This document shows positions 26,206 through 34,384 of a DNA stretch of 64,000 bases, in pieces; positions within the stretch are counted from its first letter, which is position 1; every line of letters begins with the position of its first letter. Under the pieces are notes generated by a model. The model did not search any database. It worked only from the letters and a program-made list of their open reading frames with translations, and was not told the origin of the DNA. A program made the translations under genes and the position numbers. Origin of the DNA: Rhodococcus sp. IEGM 1379 (GTDB lineage Bacteria > Actinomycetota > Actinomycetes > Mycobacteriales > Mycobacteriaceae); the NCBI RefSeq assembly GCF_030056815.1, contig NZ_JASHKR010000008.1:1-64000 (forward strand), read 5' to 3'.

Positions 26206-27251
26206 ACACGCGACCGCTGAACACGCGATCGACGAACACGCGATCGATGGTTCGCCGCGTGACTGCGGTGCTGGCCGCTGTTGCTGTTGTCGGTGCCGCA
26301 GCCACCGCATCTGCATCGGCTGATACTGCCTCCTCGACGGGACGGTTGTCGTCCGCAAATATCCGTGTGTACGACTTCACTACTTACGACCTGCGTTTCG
26401 CCCAAACCGACTGGGGCTTGCCCAATCCCACCGACCCGGACGCCATCATCACCGCCAGGCCGACGGGCGGTGCGACGGCAGCACCGGGCGACTACCACGA
26501 GGTGTCAATCAAGCCGAACATCAAGATGCACGCTGTGCAGCTGCGCTACGAGTCGGCGCAGCCGTCCGGGCGGGGTGTCACCGTCGCGATCATCACCGAC
26601 GACGACTCGTCGAATAACCGCTCGACCGTCGAGTGCACCGGCTCGGGCTACACGTGTGTGACCGACGGCAAAGACTCAATCTACATACTCGACGACGTGG
26701 CCAATTATCCCGCGGCGGCAGTCCGCGACGTGCCCGCCACCGATGCACAAACCCAGTTCGACATGCTCCGCACCCTCTGCACCACCACGTCGGGAGTGCA
26801 GTGCGAGTATCGGGTCGGTGGCAAGATGAACACCCTTTCCGATCCCCATCGGGTGACTCCGGTGGTCTACTCGGACGTGCCGTGGGTATTTTCGCGGGAA
26901 GTGACCGTCACCAGCGAGGCCACCTCGTCGATCACCAGCGGCACCGAGGTCGGCATCGCCTACGACGTGATGAGTGCGTCGGTCGCCCGCGAGTACGGGA
27001 CGTCGACTACCAAGTCGCATTCGTACACGGAGAACACGACGTACAACGTGCCTGCGGACGTGTACTTCTGGGTGCAGGCACGCTCGCCCGTCATCCGGTA
27101 TACCGGCGATTTCAAGTTCTCGTTGAAAGGCGCCGGCGTGATCTACCTCGAGGACGTCTACTACGACGTTCCGGACCCCGGCCGTCCCGGCCGGATCGAT
27201 CAGGTGAGCAGCCCGGTGCCGCCGCTGTCGGTGCCGGTCGAACATCCCTGA
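26202..27251 (+). CDS. Exported beta-rich protein C, paralogue of protein A
   Basis: The 349-residue protein begins with a threefold NTR repeat (MNTRPLNTRSTNTRS) and then a signal peptide (VTAVLAAVAVVGAAATASASA). It aligns with protein A over nearly its whole length: ECTGSGYTC against ACSGTGYIC, then IYILDD and DAQTQFDMLRTLC, VGIAYDVMSASVAREYGTS, NVPADVYFWVQ, VIRYTGDFKFSL and VYYDVPDPGR. The region from about residue 225 to 270 is again Ser/Thr-rich and amphipathic, as in aerolysin-type beta-hairpins. It lacks the long Gly/Ser tail of A. It is the last gene of the operon; a hairpin terminator follows at 27271. Confidence 0.75.
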   Translation: MNTRPLNTRSTNTRSMVRRVTAVLAAVAVVGAAATASASADTASSTGRLSSANIRVYDFTTYDLRFAQTDWGLPNPTDPDAIITARPTGGATAAPGDYHEVSIKPNIKMHAVQLRYESAQPSGRGVTVAIITDDDSSNNRSTVECTGSGYTCVTDGKDSIYILDDVANYPAAAVRDVPATDAQTQFDMLRTLCTTTSGVQCEYRVGGKMNTLSDPHRVTPVVYSDVPWVFSREVTVTSEATSSITSGTEVGIAYDVMSASVAREYGTSTTKSHSYTENTTYNVPADVYFWVQARSPVIRYTGDFKFSLKGAGVIYLEDVYYDVPDPGRPGRIDQVSSPVPPLSVPVEHP

Positions 27252-27270
27252 CCGGTACCGAAAGCCTCAG

Positions 27271-27297
27271 CGCCCGCGAATCACATTGTCGCGGGCG
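27271..27297. terminator. Bidirectional hairpin terminator
   Basis: CGCCCGCGA at 27271-27279 pairs with TCGCGGGCG at 27289-27297 around a 9-base loop. It closes the mmpL-A-B-C operon and overlaps the last codons of the convergent sulfatase gene, whose stop lies inside the loop. Confidence 0.7.
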
Positions 27298-28966
27298 TTG
27301 TTCGGGTCGCCTGCATCTTCGCCGCCAGCTTGCGATCCATCACAGCGACCTGATCCGGGTGGTAACCAGGCACCCACGGGTCCGCGAGGTTCTGTTGCTC
27401 GTCGGGGTCGGAGTGCAGGTCGTACAGTTCCCGCTGCGCGGGTTCACGACCGCTCGGGTCGAAGTACACGGTGTACTTCCAACGGTCATCGCGAATCGCG
27501 CGAATATGGTTGGGCTGTCGGACGATTTGCTGACCGTTGGGCGCCGCGGTGTTCTCGTCGTCAAAGGTGAACAACACGCTGTCCTGGACCACGACAGTAG
27601 GCTGCCGCGGATGTGCGACGGCGTCGGCGATCACTGGCGTCAGATCAGTGCCGCGGAAGACGAAGTCCGCCTGGTCGGGCACTCCGGCGAGGGTGGCGAA
27701 CGTCGGGACCAAGTCGACGAGCGAGGCGAGCGCCTGCGTCGTGGCACCCTCCGGGAACATGACCGGGTTGCTCACGATAAGGGGGACGCGCAACGTCTCC
27801 TCGTAGGCGTTGAACGTCTTCTGCCGGAGTCCGCCGTGCGACATGCCCATCTCGCCGTGATCGGAGATGCGGACCACGACGGTGTCGCGATACATGTCCG
27901 GATCCTCCTCCAGCGCGTCGAGCACCTCGCCCAGTCTCTGATCGACCACCTTGTGCAGATACGCGTAGAAGTTCACGTAGTTGAGGGCGTCGGTCGGCGT
28001 CGGCAGCAGGCCGAGTGCACCCGCCAGCAGGAGTTGCGACTGTACCTGCGCCGAGGGCTTGTGATTGAAGAGCAGGTTTTCCGTGAAGGACGCCGGCAGA
28101 TCGATGCCCTGATGGAACGCGCCGGGCGCGACCGAACCGTAGTTGTCACAGTCTCCGACACGCTCGTTCCAGCTGCTCGGGAACGAGAGGATGTCGTGCG
28201 GGTTCGCCAGCGAGACGATCAGTGCCCACGGACCGCCGTTCGGTGCGTCGTGGCGTAGGAAGTCCACGGCTTGCTCGGTGACATCACCGTCGTGGTCGGC
28301 GCATCCACCACCGAAGTTCGACGGCTTGGTGTCACCGCCGAAGTCGGGGGAACGCCAGCCTTCGAAGCCGTAGCGGGCGATGTCGTCGGGAGCGGGGGAT
28401 CCTCCGTCGGTGCCCTTACTCATATGCCATTTGCCGCGGTAGTGGACCCGATATCCGGCCTCCTGCAAGACCTTTGCCATGTTCTGTTCCTCCACCGGCA
28501 GAGTCGGCTCGGTGGGGGAGACGGTGCCACCTTCGGTGAGAGTGCTGGTGACGCCGTGCTCGGCCGGGTACTTGCCGGTGAAGAACGTGCTCCGACTCGG
28601 TGAGCACATGGCCGCGGAGCAGAAAGCGTTCTCGAAGTTGAGACCGTGCTTGGTCAGGCGCGCACGATTGGGCAGGTTTTTGTCCGCCCACCCGGCGGGC
28701 CAGTGCATGGGCTTGCGCTCTTGATCGGTGATGAACAGCAGGATGTTCGGCTGGGACGGAATCCAGCCGTCGGTCGGCGCAGCGGCAGTCGAGGCCGATG
28801 CGAGGTCGGGTGCTGCGAGGCCGGGTGCTGCGACTGCCGCACCGGCGGCGATCGCACCGATCCCGGAGAGAAAGTGCCGGCGTGAATGTCTCCGAGCGCC
28901 GGGCTGTGATTCTGCGGGCCGCATTTCTGCGGACATCGGTTCTGCGGGCTGCGTTTCTACGGGCAT
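27281..28966 (-). CDS. Tat-exported sulfatase
   Basis: The 561-residue protein has a twin-arginine signal (RRHFLSGIGAIAAGAA) with a charged N-terminal extension. The sulfatase domain has ILLFITDQERKP as metal-binding start, the formylglycine signature CSPSRSTFFTGK with Cys121, then YRGKWHMSKG and VRISDHGEMG. It differs in architecture from the arylsulfatase at 15107 and is exported folded, so formylglycine formation would occur in the cytoplasm first. AGGAGG lies before the ATG at 28966, which excludes the longer frame upstream. An operator matching the mmpL one sits 147 bases upstream. Its substrate may be a sulfated glycan or lipid. Confidence 0.88.
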   Translation of the reverse strand: MPVETQPAEPMSAEMRPAESQPGARRHSRRHFLSGIGAIAAGAAVAAPGLAAPDLASASTAAAPTDGWIPSQPNILLFITDQERKPMHWPAGWADKNLPNRARLTKHGLNFENAFCSAAMCSPSRSTFFTGKYPAEHGVTSTLTEGGTVSPTEPTLPVEEQNMAKVLQEAGYRVHYRGKWHMSKGTDGGSPAPDDIARYGFEGWRSPDFGGDTKPSNFGGGCADHDGDVTEQAVDFLRHDAPNGGPWALIVSLANPHDILSFPSSWNERVGDCDNYGSVAPGAFHQGIDLPASFTENLLFNHKPSAQVQSQLLLAGALGLLPTPTDALNYVNFYAYLHKVVDQRLGEVLDALEEDPDMYRDTVVVRISDHGEMGMSHGGLRQKTFNAYEETLRVPLIVSNPVMFPEGATTQALASLVDLVPTFATLAGVPDQADFVFRGTDLTPVIADAVAHPRQPTVVVQDSVLFTFDDENTAAPNGQQIVRQPNHIRAIRDDRWKYTVYFDPSGREPAQRELYDLHSDPDEQQNLADPWVPGYHPDQVAVMDRKLAAKMQATRTTPATM

Positions 28967-29113
28967 CGGGGGCTTCCTCCTGTGATCGACCGGAAACGCG
29001 AAACGTACCGCGGCATCGACTGTGTTTTCGGCGACTGCCGAACCCCTCCGCGCCACCGCCGAAGAGTTACCTGGACGGACTACTACGGTCACGGGATTCG
29101 GACATATGCCCCT

Positions 29114-29131
29114 CTACTGCGCATGCAGTAG
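29114..29131. promoter_or_regulatory. Inverted-repeat operator, sulfatase
   Basis: CTACTGC-GCAT-GCAGTAG is a perfect 7-base inverted repeat with a 4-base spacer. It lies between the response-regulator stop (29142) and the sulfatase start (28966), on the promoter side of the sulfatase, 147 bases from its ATG. It is the clearest copy of the motif also found at 22111 and 31049. Confidence 0.75.
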
Positions 29132-29141
29132 GAGCCATAAG

Positions 29142-29822
29142 TTACCGGACCGGGGTACGCCCGGGTGAGACGATGCCCAGCTCGTAGGCGCGCACTACGA
29201 GCTGCGCCCGGTCGCGGGCAACGAGTTTGGTCATCGCCCGGTTCACATGGGTTTTGGCGGTGAGCACCGTGATCCCCAGCGTGCGTGCGATCTCGTCGTT
29301 GGCGGCGCCGCCCGCCACCTGGACCACCACCTCATGCTCGCGAGGGGTCAGATCGTGAAGCAGGCTCTCGCCGCGAATCGCAGAGCCGACGGGCCGCGCC
29401 AGGAACTCGTCGACCAACAACCTGGTGGCGGTCGGCGAGAGCGGTATGGTCCCGTGGGCCACCGAGCGGACGGCGTCGAGTAACTCCGCCGGGCGCGCAT
29501 CCTTGCCCAAGAATCCAGCTGCGCCCGCGCGCAGTGCCTTGGCAACATTCTCGTCGAACTCGAACGTCGTCAGGATCAGCACGCGCGTTCGCGCCAGCAG
29601 CGGATCGCTCACGATCGCTCTGGTCGCCTCGATGCCGTCGAGGTTCGGCATGCGAATGTCGACGATCGCCACATCGGGCACCGTCCGACGCGTCGCGCGG
29701 ACGGCTTCGGCGCCGTCGCGAGCTTCGGCGACTACCTCCATGTCTCGCTCGGAATCGACGAGCAGACGCAATGTGCTGCGAAACAGTGCCTGGTCGTCGG
29801 CGATGACCACCCGTATCGTCAT
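29142..29822 (-). CDS. NarL/LuxR-family response regulator
   Basis: The 226-residue protein has a receiver domain (residues 1-120) with the acidic pair DD at 9-10, phospho-acceptor Asp55 (AIVDIRMP), the conserved Thr in ILTTFEFDE and Lys in GKDARPAELL. The C-terminal LuxR-type helix-turn-helix is LTPREHEVVVQVAGGAANDE followed by IARTLGITVLTAKTHVNRAM. Its ATG overlaps the stop of the kinase gene by four bases, so they form an operon. Three inverted repeats in the vicinity are candidate binding sites. Confidence 0.93.
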   Translation of the reverse strand: MTIRVVIADDQALFRSTLRLLVDSERDMEVVAEARDGAEAVRATRRTVPDVAIVDIRMPNLDGIEATRAIVSDPLLARTRVLILTTFEFDENVAKALRAGAAGFLGKDARPAELLDAVRSVAHGTIPLSPTATRLLVDEFLARPVGSAIRGESLLHDLTPREHEVVVQVAGGAANDEIARTLGITVLTAKTHVNRAMTKLVARDRAQLVVRAYELGIVSPGRTPVR

Positions 29823-31048
29823 CGGCTCCGCACCTCGTAGGCGGCGGCGAGTGGGAGTTCGACGGCGACCACGAACCGGCCTCCGCCGCAGCCGTCGTCG
29901 GCGTCCAGGTGTCCGCCCGCGGCACGCACTCGCTCGCTCATTCCGGCGAGTCCGAAACCACCTCCCGTCTTGCGCACGCCCGACGCGGCGATCCGGTTTC
30001 CGACCTCGATGGTCAGTGTCGCCAGTCGGTACGTCATGGTCAGCGTCACAGGTTCGCCGGGGGCGTGCTTGGCAGCGTTGGTGAGCGCCTCCTGAATGAC
30101 CCGGTAAGCGGCCAGTTCCACATCCGGGGTGGCCGGGCGGACACTGCCGCCGACGATTGTCCGTACGTCGAGGCCGGAAGCGAGGGCCGCGTCGACAAGC
30201 GCGTCCACATCGCCCAGCCCGGGCACCGGCCCTCGCGGCTCGTCATCCTCGGCACGAAGCATTCCGACGAGTCCTTTGATCTCGCGGAGGGCGGCCTCGG
30301 AGTTCTCGTGCATGCCGGCCAGTGCCTGCGCCGCGAGTTCGGGGCGGTCGAGCACATGGCGTGCGGTCCCGATCTGCAAGTTGAGTGCGGCCAGGTGATG
30401 CGCGACCACGTCGTGGATGTCTCGGCTGATGCGCAGTCGTTCCTCGGTGACCCGACGCTCCGCTTCGTATTCGTAGAGTGCCGCCGACACCTGCGCGCGT
30501 GTCTCCACCGCCGTCACGTAGCGGTTGCGGGCTCGCGTCACGCCACCGATGGACGCGCCCAGCAGCGGCCAGCCGATCAGTCCGACACGTTCCACGAGCA
30601 GCCATTGCGGGCCGAGTATCGCAGCAACACAGGTTAATCCGACGCACACTGCAGCTGTCGCCGCCATCGCAGTACGTGCCTCGAATCGTGAAGCGAGTGT
30701 GCACAGACAGGCGCTGAGGGGCAAGGTTGCGGCCGCGTTGAACTGGCCCGAGTAGGCAATGTAGGCGACGGTGCCTGCGGTGGTGATGGCGAGCGCCCAC
30801 CAGGGGTGGGTGCGTTTGACCGTGAGTGCGGCAGCAGTCGACGCGACGATCAGCGCGGCGATCGTCGACGTGTCACCCGGGCGTCCGCCGCGTTGTTCGA
30901 ATCGCAGCGCGATGACCCCGCAGGCCCCGACGAACACGGCGACCACGCCCGCCGTCAGCACCGGCCGTCGATACGACAACTGCACCCACCGTTCCACCAC
31001 ATCCATGAGGAGAAGAATAGGAGTCAAGTGGGCATTTGCGACAGTCAT
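29819..31048 (-). CDS. NarL-type sensor histidine kinase
   Basis: The protein has five or six N-terminal membrane helices with almost no extracytoplasmic loops, then a HisKA_3 dimerisation helix with the phospho-acceptor His (LRISRDIHDVVAHHLA) and a HATPase domain with the N box VIQEALTNAAKHA and G box GGGFGLAGMSERV. Such kinases sense membrane or cell-envelope stress. The start is ambiguous: ATG 31048 abuts the operator at 31049-31066 and leaves no room for a ribosome-binding site, and ATG 31006 also lacks one. The gene is transcribed away from the adjacent operator and is probably autoregulated. Confidence 0.92.
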   Translation of the reverse strand: MTVANAHLTPILLLMDVVERWVQLSYRRPVLTAGVVAVFVGACGVIALRFEQRGGRPGDTSTIAALIVASTAAALTVKRTHPWWALAITTAGTVAYIAYSGQFNAAATLPLSACLCTLASRFEARTAMAATAAVCVGLTCVAAILGPQWLLVERVGLIGWPLLGASIGGVTRARNRYVTAVETRAQVSAALYEYEAERRVTEERLRISRDIHDVVAHHLAALNLQIGTARHVLDRPELAAQALAGMHENSEAALREIKGLVGMLRAEDDEPRGPVPGLGDVDALVDAALASGLDVRTIVGGSVRPATPDVELAAYRVIQEALTNAAKHAPGEPVTLTMTYRLATLTIEVGNRIAASGVRKTGGGFGLAGMSERVRAAGGHLDADDGCGGGRFVVAVELPLAAAYEVRSR

Positions 31049-31066
31049 CTACTGCGTACGCAGTAT
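31049..31066. promoter_or_regulatory. Inverted-repeat operator at the kinase start
   Basis: CTACTGC-GTAC-GCAGTAT is a near-perfect inverted repeat; its inner 16 bases are an exact palindrome. It is directly adjacent to the possible ATG at 31048. A GATACT-like -10 element for the minus strand overlaps its edge (31062-31067), so binding there would affect transcription of the kinase-regulator operon itself. Confidence 0.7.
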
Positions 31067-31472
31067 CGCGGGCGCTGTCACGTTGCGTGAAAGGCACAGC
31101 GGTGTGACTGGTTTTGGAGCTGCCTGCACGAATTGTCGTTGCACGGTCCATGCCGGCTGGAAATGTGCGCCGCGCAGGCTGTGGTCGATGAGTATCGAAA
31201 GGTGCACTGCCGGGGGTATTTACGGTATTCATTCGCCAAGTTCTCTTGGGGTGCAATGAAAGAGAGTTCGCCAAGGGGTATCTGTCAGGGGGTACCTTTC
31301 TGGGTCGCGCATCGTTCATTTCCGCTGTGGCGGTTCCGGTATCGACGGCCTCGTCCTCTCCCACGGATAGTGTGCGGGTCAAGGCCAGGTCTTGACACGG
31401 CATCAGTCTCGGCGTTTGACTGATGTACTTGCTTGTGTTGAATCGCCCGACTGTGTTCTGGGAGGTTGACGT
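31067..31472. other. Intergenic region before the secreted protein
   Basis: About 400 bases lie without a supported gene. They include a 9-base direct repeat, TTCGCCAAG, at 31232-31240 and 31267-31275, and a TTGACA at about 31393 that could be a -35 element for the gene at 31473. Base composition is lower in G/C than in the mmpL-sulfatase stretch. No RNA gene is recognised. Confidence 0.4.
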
Positions 31473-32378
31473 ATGCGCGACATAGGGTTTGCGGGTCCGG
31501 TAGATCGAAGCGGAGCACCCCACCGCTGGGCCATCTCGGTACTGACATTGGTTGGAGCGTGCCTTCTTGCTCTGACAGTTCCCCAGACGGCCAGCGCCGA
31601 ATCAGTAGTAATCACGAGCGACACGGGGTTCTCGATGCCCTTTGTCGGGGCGCCCGGCTACGAGCGGTTGGGGCCGACGCAGATGACCAGTCCGGATCAG
31701 CTCAACGCGCCACTCGGCCAGCAAGCGGCGGACGAGATTGCCAGTCAGATCGGGCTCAACCGGGCTGACGCATTATCGGAGCAGCAGTATCGCGACCTCA
31801 TCACCGGCGGCGGAGTCGGCGGCAGTCGCGACGCTGCCGAGATGATCGAGGCCAGCATCCTCATCCTCACCAATACGAACGGCCGTCCACTCTTTTCCAA
31901 CGCCGACGGTCACCTCACGCCGTCGGTTCTGGCCAGCTATGGGCTCTACGTGAACACCAATGGGATGTTGCAAAGTCCGGCCAACGCAGATGCGCCTACC
32001 CGGCAGGTGAACGCTTTGATTGCTCCCGGCGGGTATGTCGGCACCTGGTTGCGGAACAATGGCGCGACACAAACGCTGATCGCGCTCTATCGGTCGGCCT
32101 ACACGGTGCAGCTACCCTTTGGTATTGCATCGCAACAGATTTCGGGCAACGCTCAACTGGTGACGAACACCAAGGGCGGAGTGAGTTCGGAGGTGGGCAT
32201 GTCAATGGCACCGCCGCTCTGGATAGTGAACTTCGCGCTGCTCTACATTGTGAATCCCTCCCTGGCGGCCGCGATGCCGGCACACTGGGCGCCCATTCCT
32301 TCAGTGGTTGCCGACGCCGTGAAGTCGAGTCCCACCGGCCAGGTTCCTTTCAGTGACTATGCTTCGTACTTCGAATGA
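31473..32378 (+). CDS. Hypothetical secreted protein (301 aa)
   Basis: After a basic N-terminus the protein has a signal peptide (ISVLTLVGACLLALTV, cleavage after TASA). The mature part has no Cys, is rich in Asn, Gly and Ala, and contains LYVNTNGMLQSPANADAPTR, GGYVGTWLRNNGATQ and a late hydrophobic WIVNFALLYIVNPSLAAAM segment. I recognise no family or catalytic motif. GGGAGG at 31458-31463 supports the ATG. It stands between the kinase (divergent) and the eroded fragments, and no copy of the inverted-repeat operator is seen directly in front except the shared one at 31049, which is 400 bases away. Confidence 0.65.
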   Translation: MRDIGFAGPVDRSGAPHRWAISVLTLVGACLLALTVPQTASAESVVITSDTGFSMPFVGAPGYERLGPTQMTSPDQLNAPLGQQAADEIASQIGLNRADALSEQQYRDLITGGGVGGSRDAAEMIEASILILTNTNGRPLFSNADGHLTPSVLASYGLYVNTNGMLQSPANADAPTRQVNALIAPGGYVGTWLRNNGATQTLIALYRSAYTVQLPFGIASQQISGNAQLVTNTKGGVSSEVGMSMAPPLWIVNFALLYIVNPSLAAAMPAHWAPIPSVVADAVKSSPTGQVPFSDYASYFE

Positions 32379-32388
32379 TTCGATACAG

Positions 32389-33000
32389 TCAGGCTTGGTA
32401 GACCGTATCGCCGCCCACGACCGTGCGCAGGACGCCTATTGCAGACAAGTCAGCCGGCCCCTCGGAGTGGGACTCGTCGGCGAGGGGGTCCGCGTCGAGC
32501 ACGACGAAGTCCGCCCGCAGTCCTGGCTCGATCCGCTTCGCCGGGATCTCGCGGAGTTCGCCGGTCGGCGTGCCATCCGTGAAGCGGACGATGACGCCCC
32601 CTCCCGGGGCCGGCGTGTCCGTATTGATCCCGGCCTCTGCCAGCGCCACGGAGTTGAGGTAGATCCCGTGGTTGGAGGTGTGCCGCACCATGATCGGATG
32701 CCGGGTGGAGGCCCGGTCGAGGTCGATGACGGTCAGTCTCCGGTCCTCCGCGACCAGCGAGTCGTCGAACCCCCAGGCCTCGACGAGTGTGTCCGCGGGG
32801 GTCTGCTCGGCCCGCGCCGCCAGTGCCTCGACGACCGACTCGGTGGCAGGTCCGGCCAGCGCCAGGACTTCCGCGTCGGATCCGACTGCCGTGAATATCC
32901 CTGCCTCGCAAGCCATCGCGGTCGGCAGAGTAGTGGTTTCCTGCTCTTCGGACATGGTCTGGATGGCTCCGTTGACGAACACGCAGTCAGGAACAGTCAT
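32389..33000 (-). pseudogene. Amidohydrolase (YtcJ-like) remnant with internal deletions
   Basis: The frame begins with a good ribosome-binding site (GGAGA) and ATG at 33000 and reads through to TGA at 32389, but only three separated pieces of a roughly 540-residue amidohydrolase are present. They are the N-terminal FVNGAIQTMSEEQ and VGSDAEVLALAGPATE part, a central AWGFDDSLVAEDRR to GGVIVRFTDGTPTGEL part, and the C-terminal KRIEPGLRADFVVLDADPLAD part. The metal-binding HxH and most of the barrel are missing. The deletions happen to keep the frame. A 203-residue product would not be an active hydrolase. Confidence 0.75.
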
Positions 33001-33041
33001 CGGCAATTCTCCGTTTGTCGGGGTTCGGGACGGCGGACTGG

Positions 33042-33480
33042 CTAGTCCTCGCCCACCATGATGTGCGCGTAGTTCACGCCGCCGGCCCCGATCTTGTGTG
33101 CGAAGCCGATCCGGGGTTGGGCTGCCGGCGCTCGCCGGATTGCCCGCGCAGCTGCTGGACGATCTCGACGAACTGCGGCATACCGGTCGCGCCGCCAGGG
33201 TGTCCGCGGCCGATGAGCCCGCCGCTGGGGCTGGCCGCGGCGCGGCCGCCGATGTGGAAGTCCCCGTCAGCCATCGCGACGGACGCCTTGCCCTCGGGGG
33301 CCAGCCCCAGGTCGTCGATGTACTGCAGCTCCTCGACGCTGAACGCCTCGTGCACCTCGACAACGTCGAGCTGCTCCGGCGTGATGCCGGACTGCGCGAA
33401 GGCCTTCGACGAGGTCCTCCTGGTGACGGTGAGGTCCGGCATGAATGCGCCGGCCTTGTGCCACTTGTCGCTCTCCGCAA
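33042..33480 (-). pseudogene. Thiolase C-terminal fragment, frameshifted
   Basis: The minus strand encodes the C-terminal part of a thiolase/acetyl-CoA acetyltransferase: GITPEQLDVVEVHEAF, then SPSGGLIGRGHPGGATG with the catalytic His, then in another frame IGFAHKIGAGGVNYAHIMVG before TAG at 33042-33044. The frame changes near 33108. The N-terminal two thirds, including the active-site Cys, are absent; the similarity ends at about 33480 where an unrelated MFS fragment begins on the other strand. Confidence 0.75.
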
Positions 33481-33484
33481 CCGC

Positions 33485-34086
33485 GGCGCTGAAGTCGTGG
33501 GCGCTCGTCGTCACGTGTGTGGTGTTCGTCCTGGTCAACTCCGTCTACTTCTTCGGAAACTCGTGGACGCCGAAGCTCCTGACGCTTGCGGGCATGTCCC
33601 AGAACGAGGGGATCGGCGGCGGGCAGCTGTTCTCCCTCGGTGCCGTGATCGGCACGCTGATCTTTGCTGCGCTCGCAATTCGATTCCCCGCCATGTGGGT
33701 GGCCTGTGGTTTCGCCCTCGGAGGTGCGGTGCTGTTCAGCTTCATGTCGATTGTCTCGACCCAGCTCAACCCGGTTCTGATCTCCACAGCACTGCTCGGT
33801 GTCTGCCTTATGGCGACCTTCACCGGCCTGTACGTCATGGTGCCCATCCTGTTCCGTCCGGAGGCCCGAGTCTCGGCCATGGGCATCGCCGCAGGTCTCG
33901 GCCGGGTCGGCAGCATTGCGGCCCCGATGATCGTGGGGCGCGATGGTGGACCTCGGCTGGCCGACCAGTTCGATCTTCCTCACGTTCGTCGTCCCGGCTT
34001 TGCTCGCAGCGCTGGGGATCGCCTACGCACAGATTCGCAACAGCCGGACGACGGTCGACGCGACCGCGAAGTTCGCAGCCGTCTAG
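33485..34086 (+). pseudogene. MFS transporter C-terminal fragment, frameshifted
   Basis: The plus strand encodes the last six helices of an AAHS-like MFS transporter, starting SWALVVTCVVFVLVNSVYFF and running to GRVGSIAAPMIVG. At about 33940 a two-base insertion (GGGGCGCGATGG where GGGGCGATGG is expected) shifts the frame. The true continuation, MVDLGWPTSSIFLTFVVPAL and so on, ends at TAG 34084-34086. The N-terminal half is missing and the left break coincides with the thiolase fragment. Confidence 0.75.
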
Positions 34087-34253
34087 TCAGCGATCCACCC
34101 CGTCCCGGTCCTCGTGTGTCACGCCGTACAGAAAACTGCGCAGCAACTTCTCGTGGCGCTGCCGTGGTGTGGCCGTATGCGCTGCTTCTGCCGCGCTGAG
34201 GACCGGGTGCGGTCGTTATCGTGACCGATGTGCGGAGGGTTGGTGTTGGTGGA

Positions 34254-34327
34254 TGGAGCCGGTGACGGGAATCGAACCCGCAACTCGACCTTGGGAAGGT
34301 CACGTGATACCACTTCACCACACCGGC
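34254..34327 (-). tRNA. tRNA-Gly(CCC)
   Basis: The reverse complement folds as a complete tRNA. The acceptor stem is GCCGGTG/CACCGGC, the D stem GTGA/TCAC, the anticodon stem TGACC/GGTCG with loop TTCCCAA (anticodon CCC), and the T stem GCGGG/CCCGT with loop TTCGAAT. The discriminator base is T and CCA follows in the genome (34254-34256). Its 3' end faces the eroded fragments and the inserted block. tRNA-Gly near dcd is a common arrangement in mycolate actinomycetes. Confidence 0.97.
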
Positions 34328-34384
34328 ACAACTAGGGATCGGGGACGTTCACATCACATCCGACACCCTGCGTTGCGAACATTA

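Noticed and set aside
27281-27570. Plus-strand frames at the sulfatase 3' end as extra genes of the mmpL operon
   Set aside because: They are antisense shadows of the sulfatase gene and follow the terminator at 27271.
32389-33480. Single 363-residue minus-strand protein spanning the amidohydrolase and thiolase fragments
   Set aside because: The frame joins an amidohydrolase remnant with its own ribosome-binding site to an out-of-frame reading of thiolase sequence; it is not one protein.
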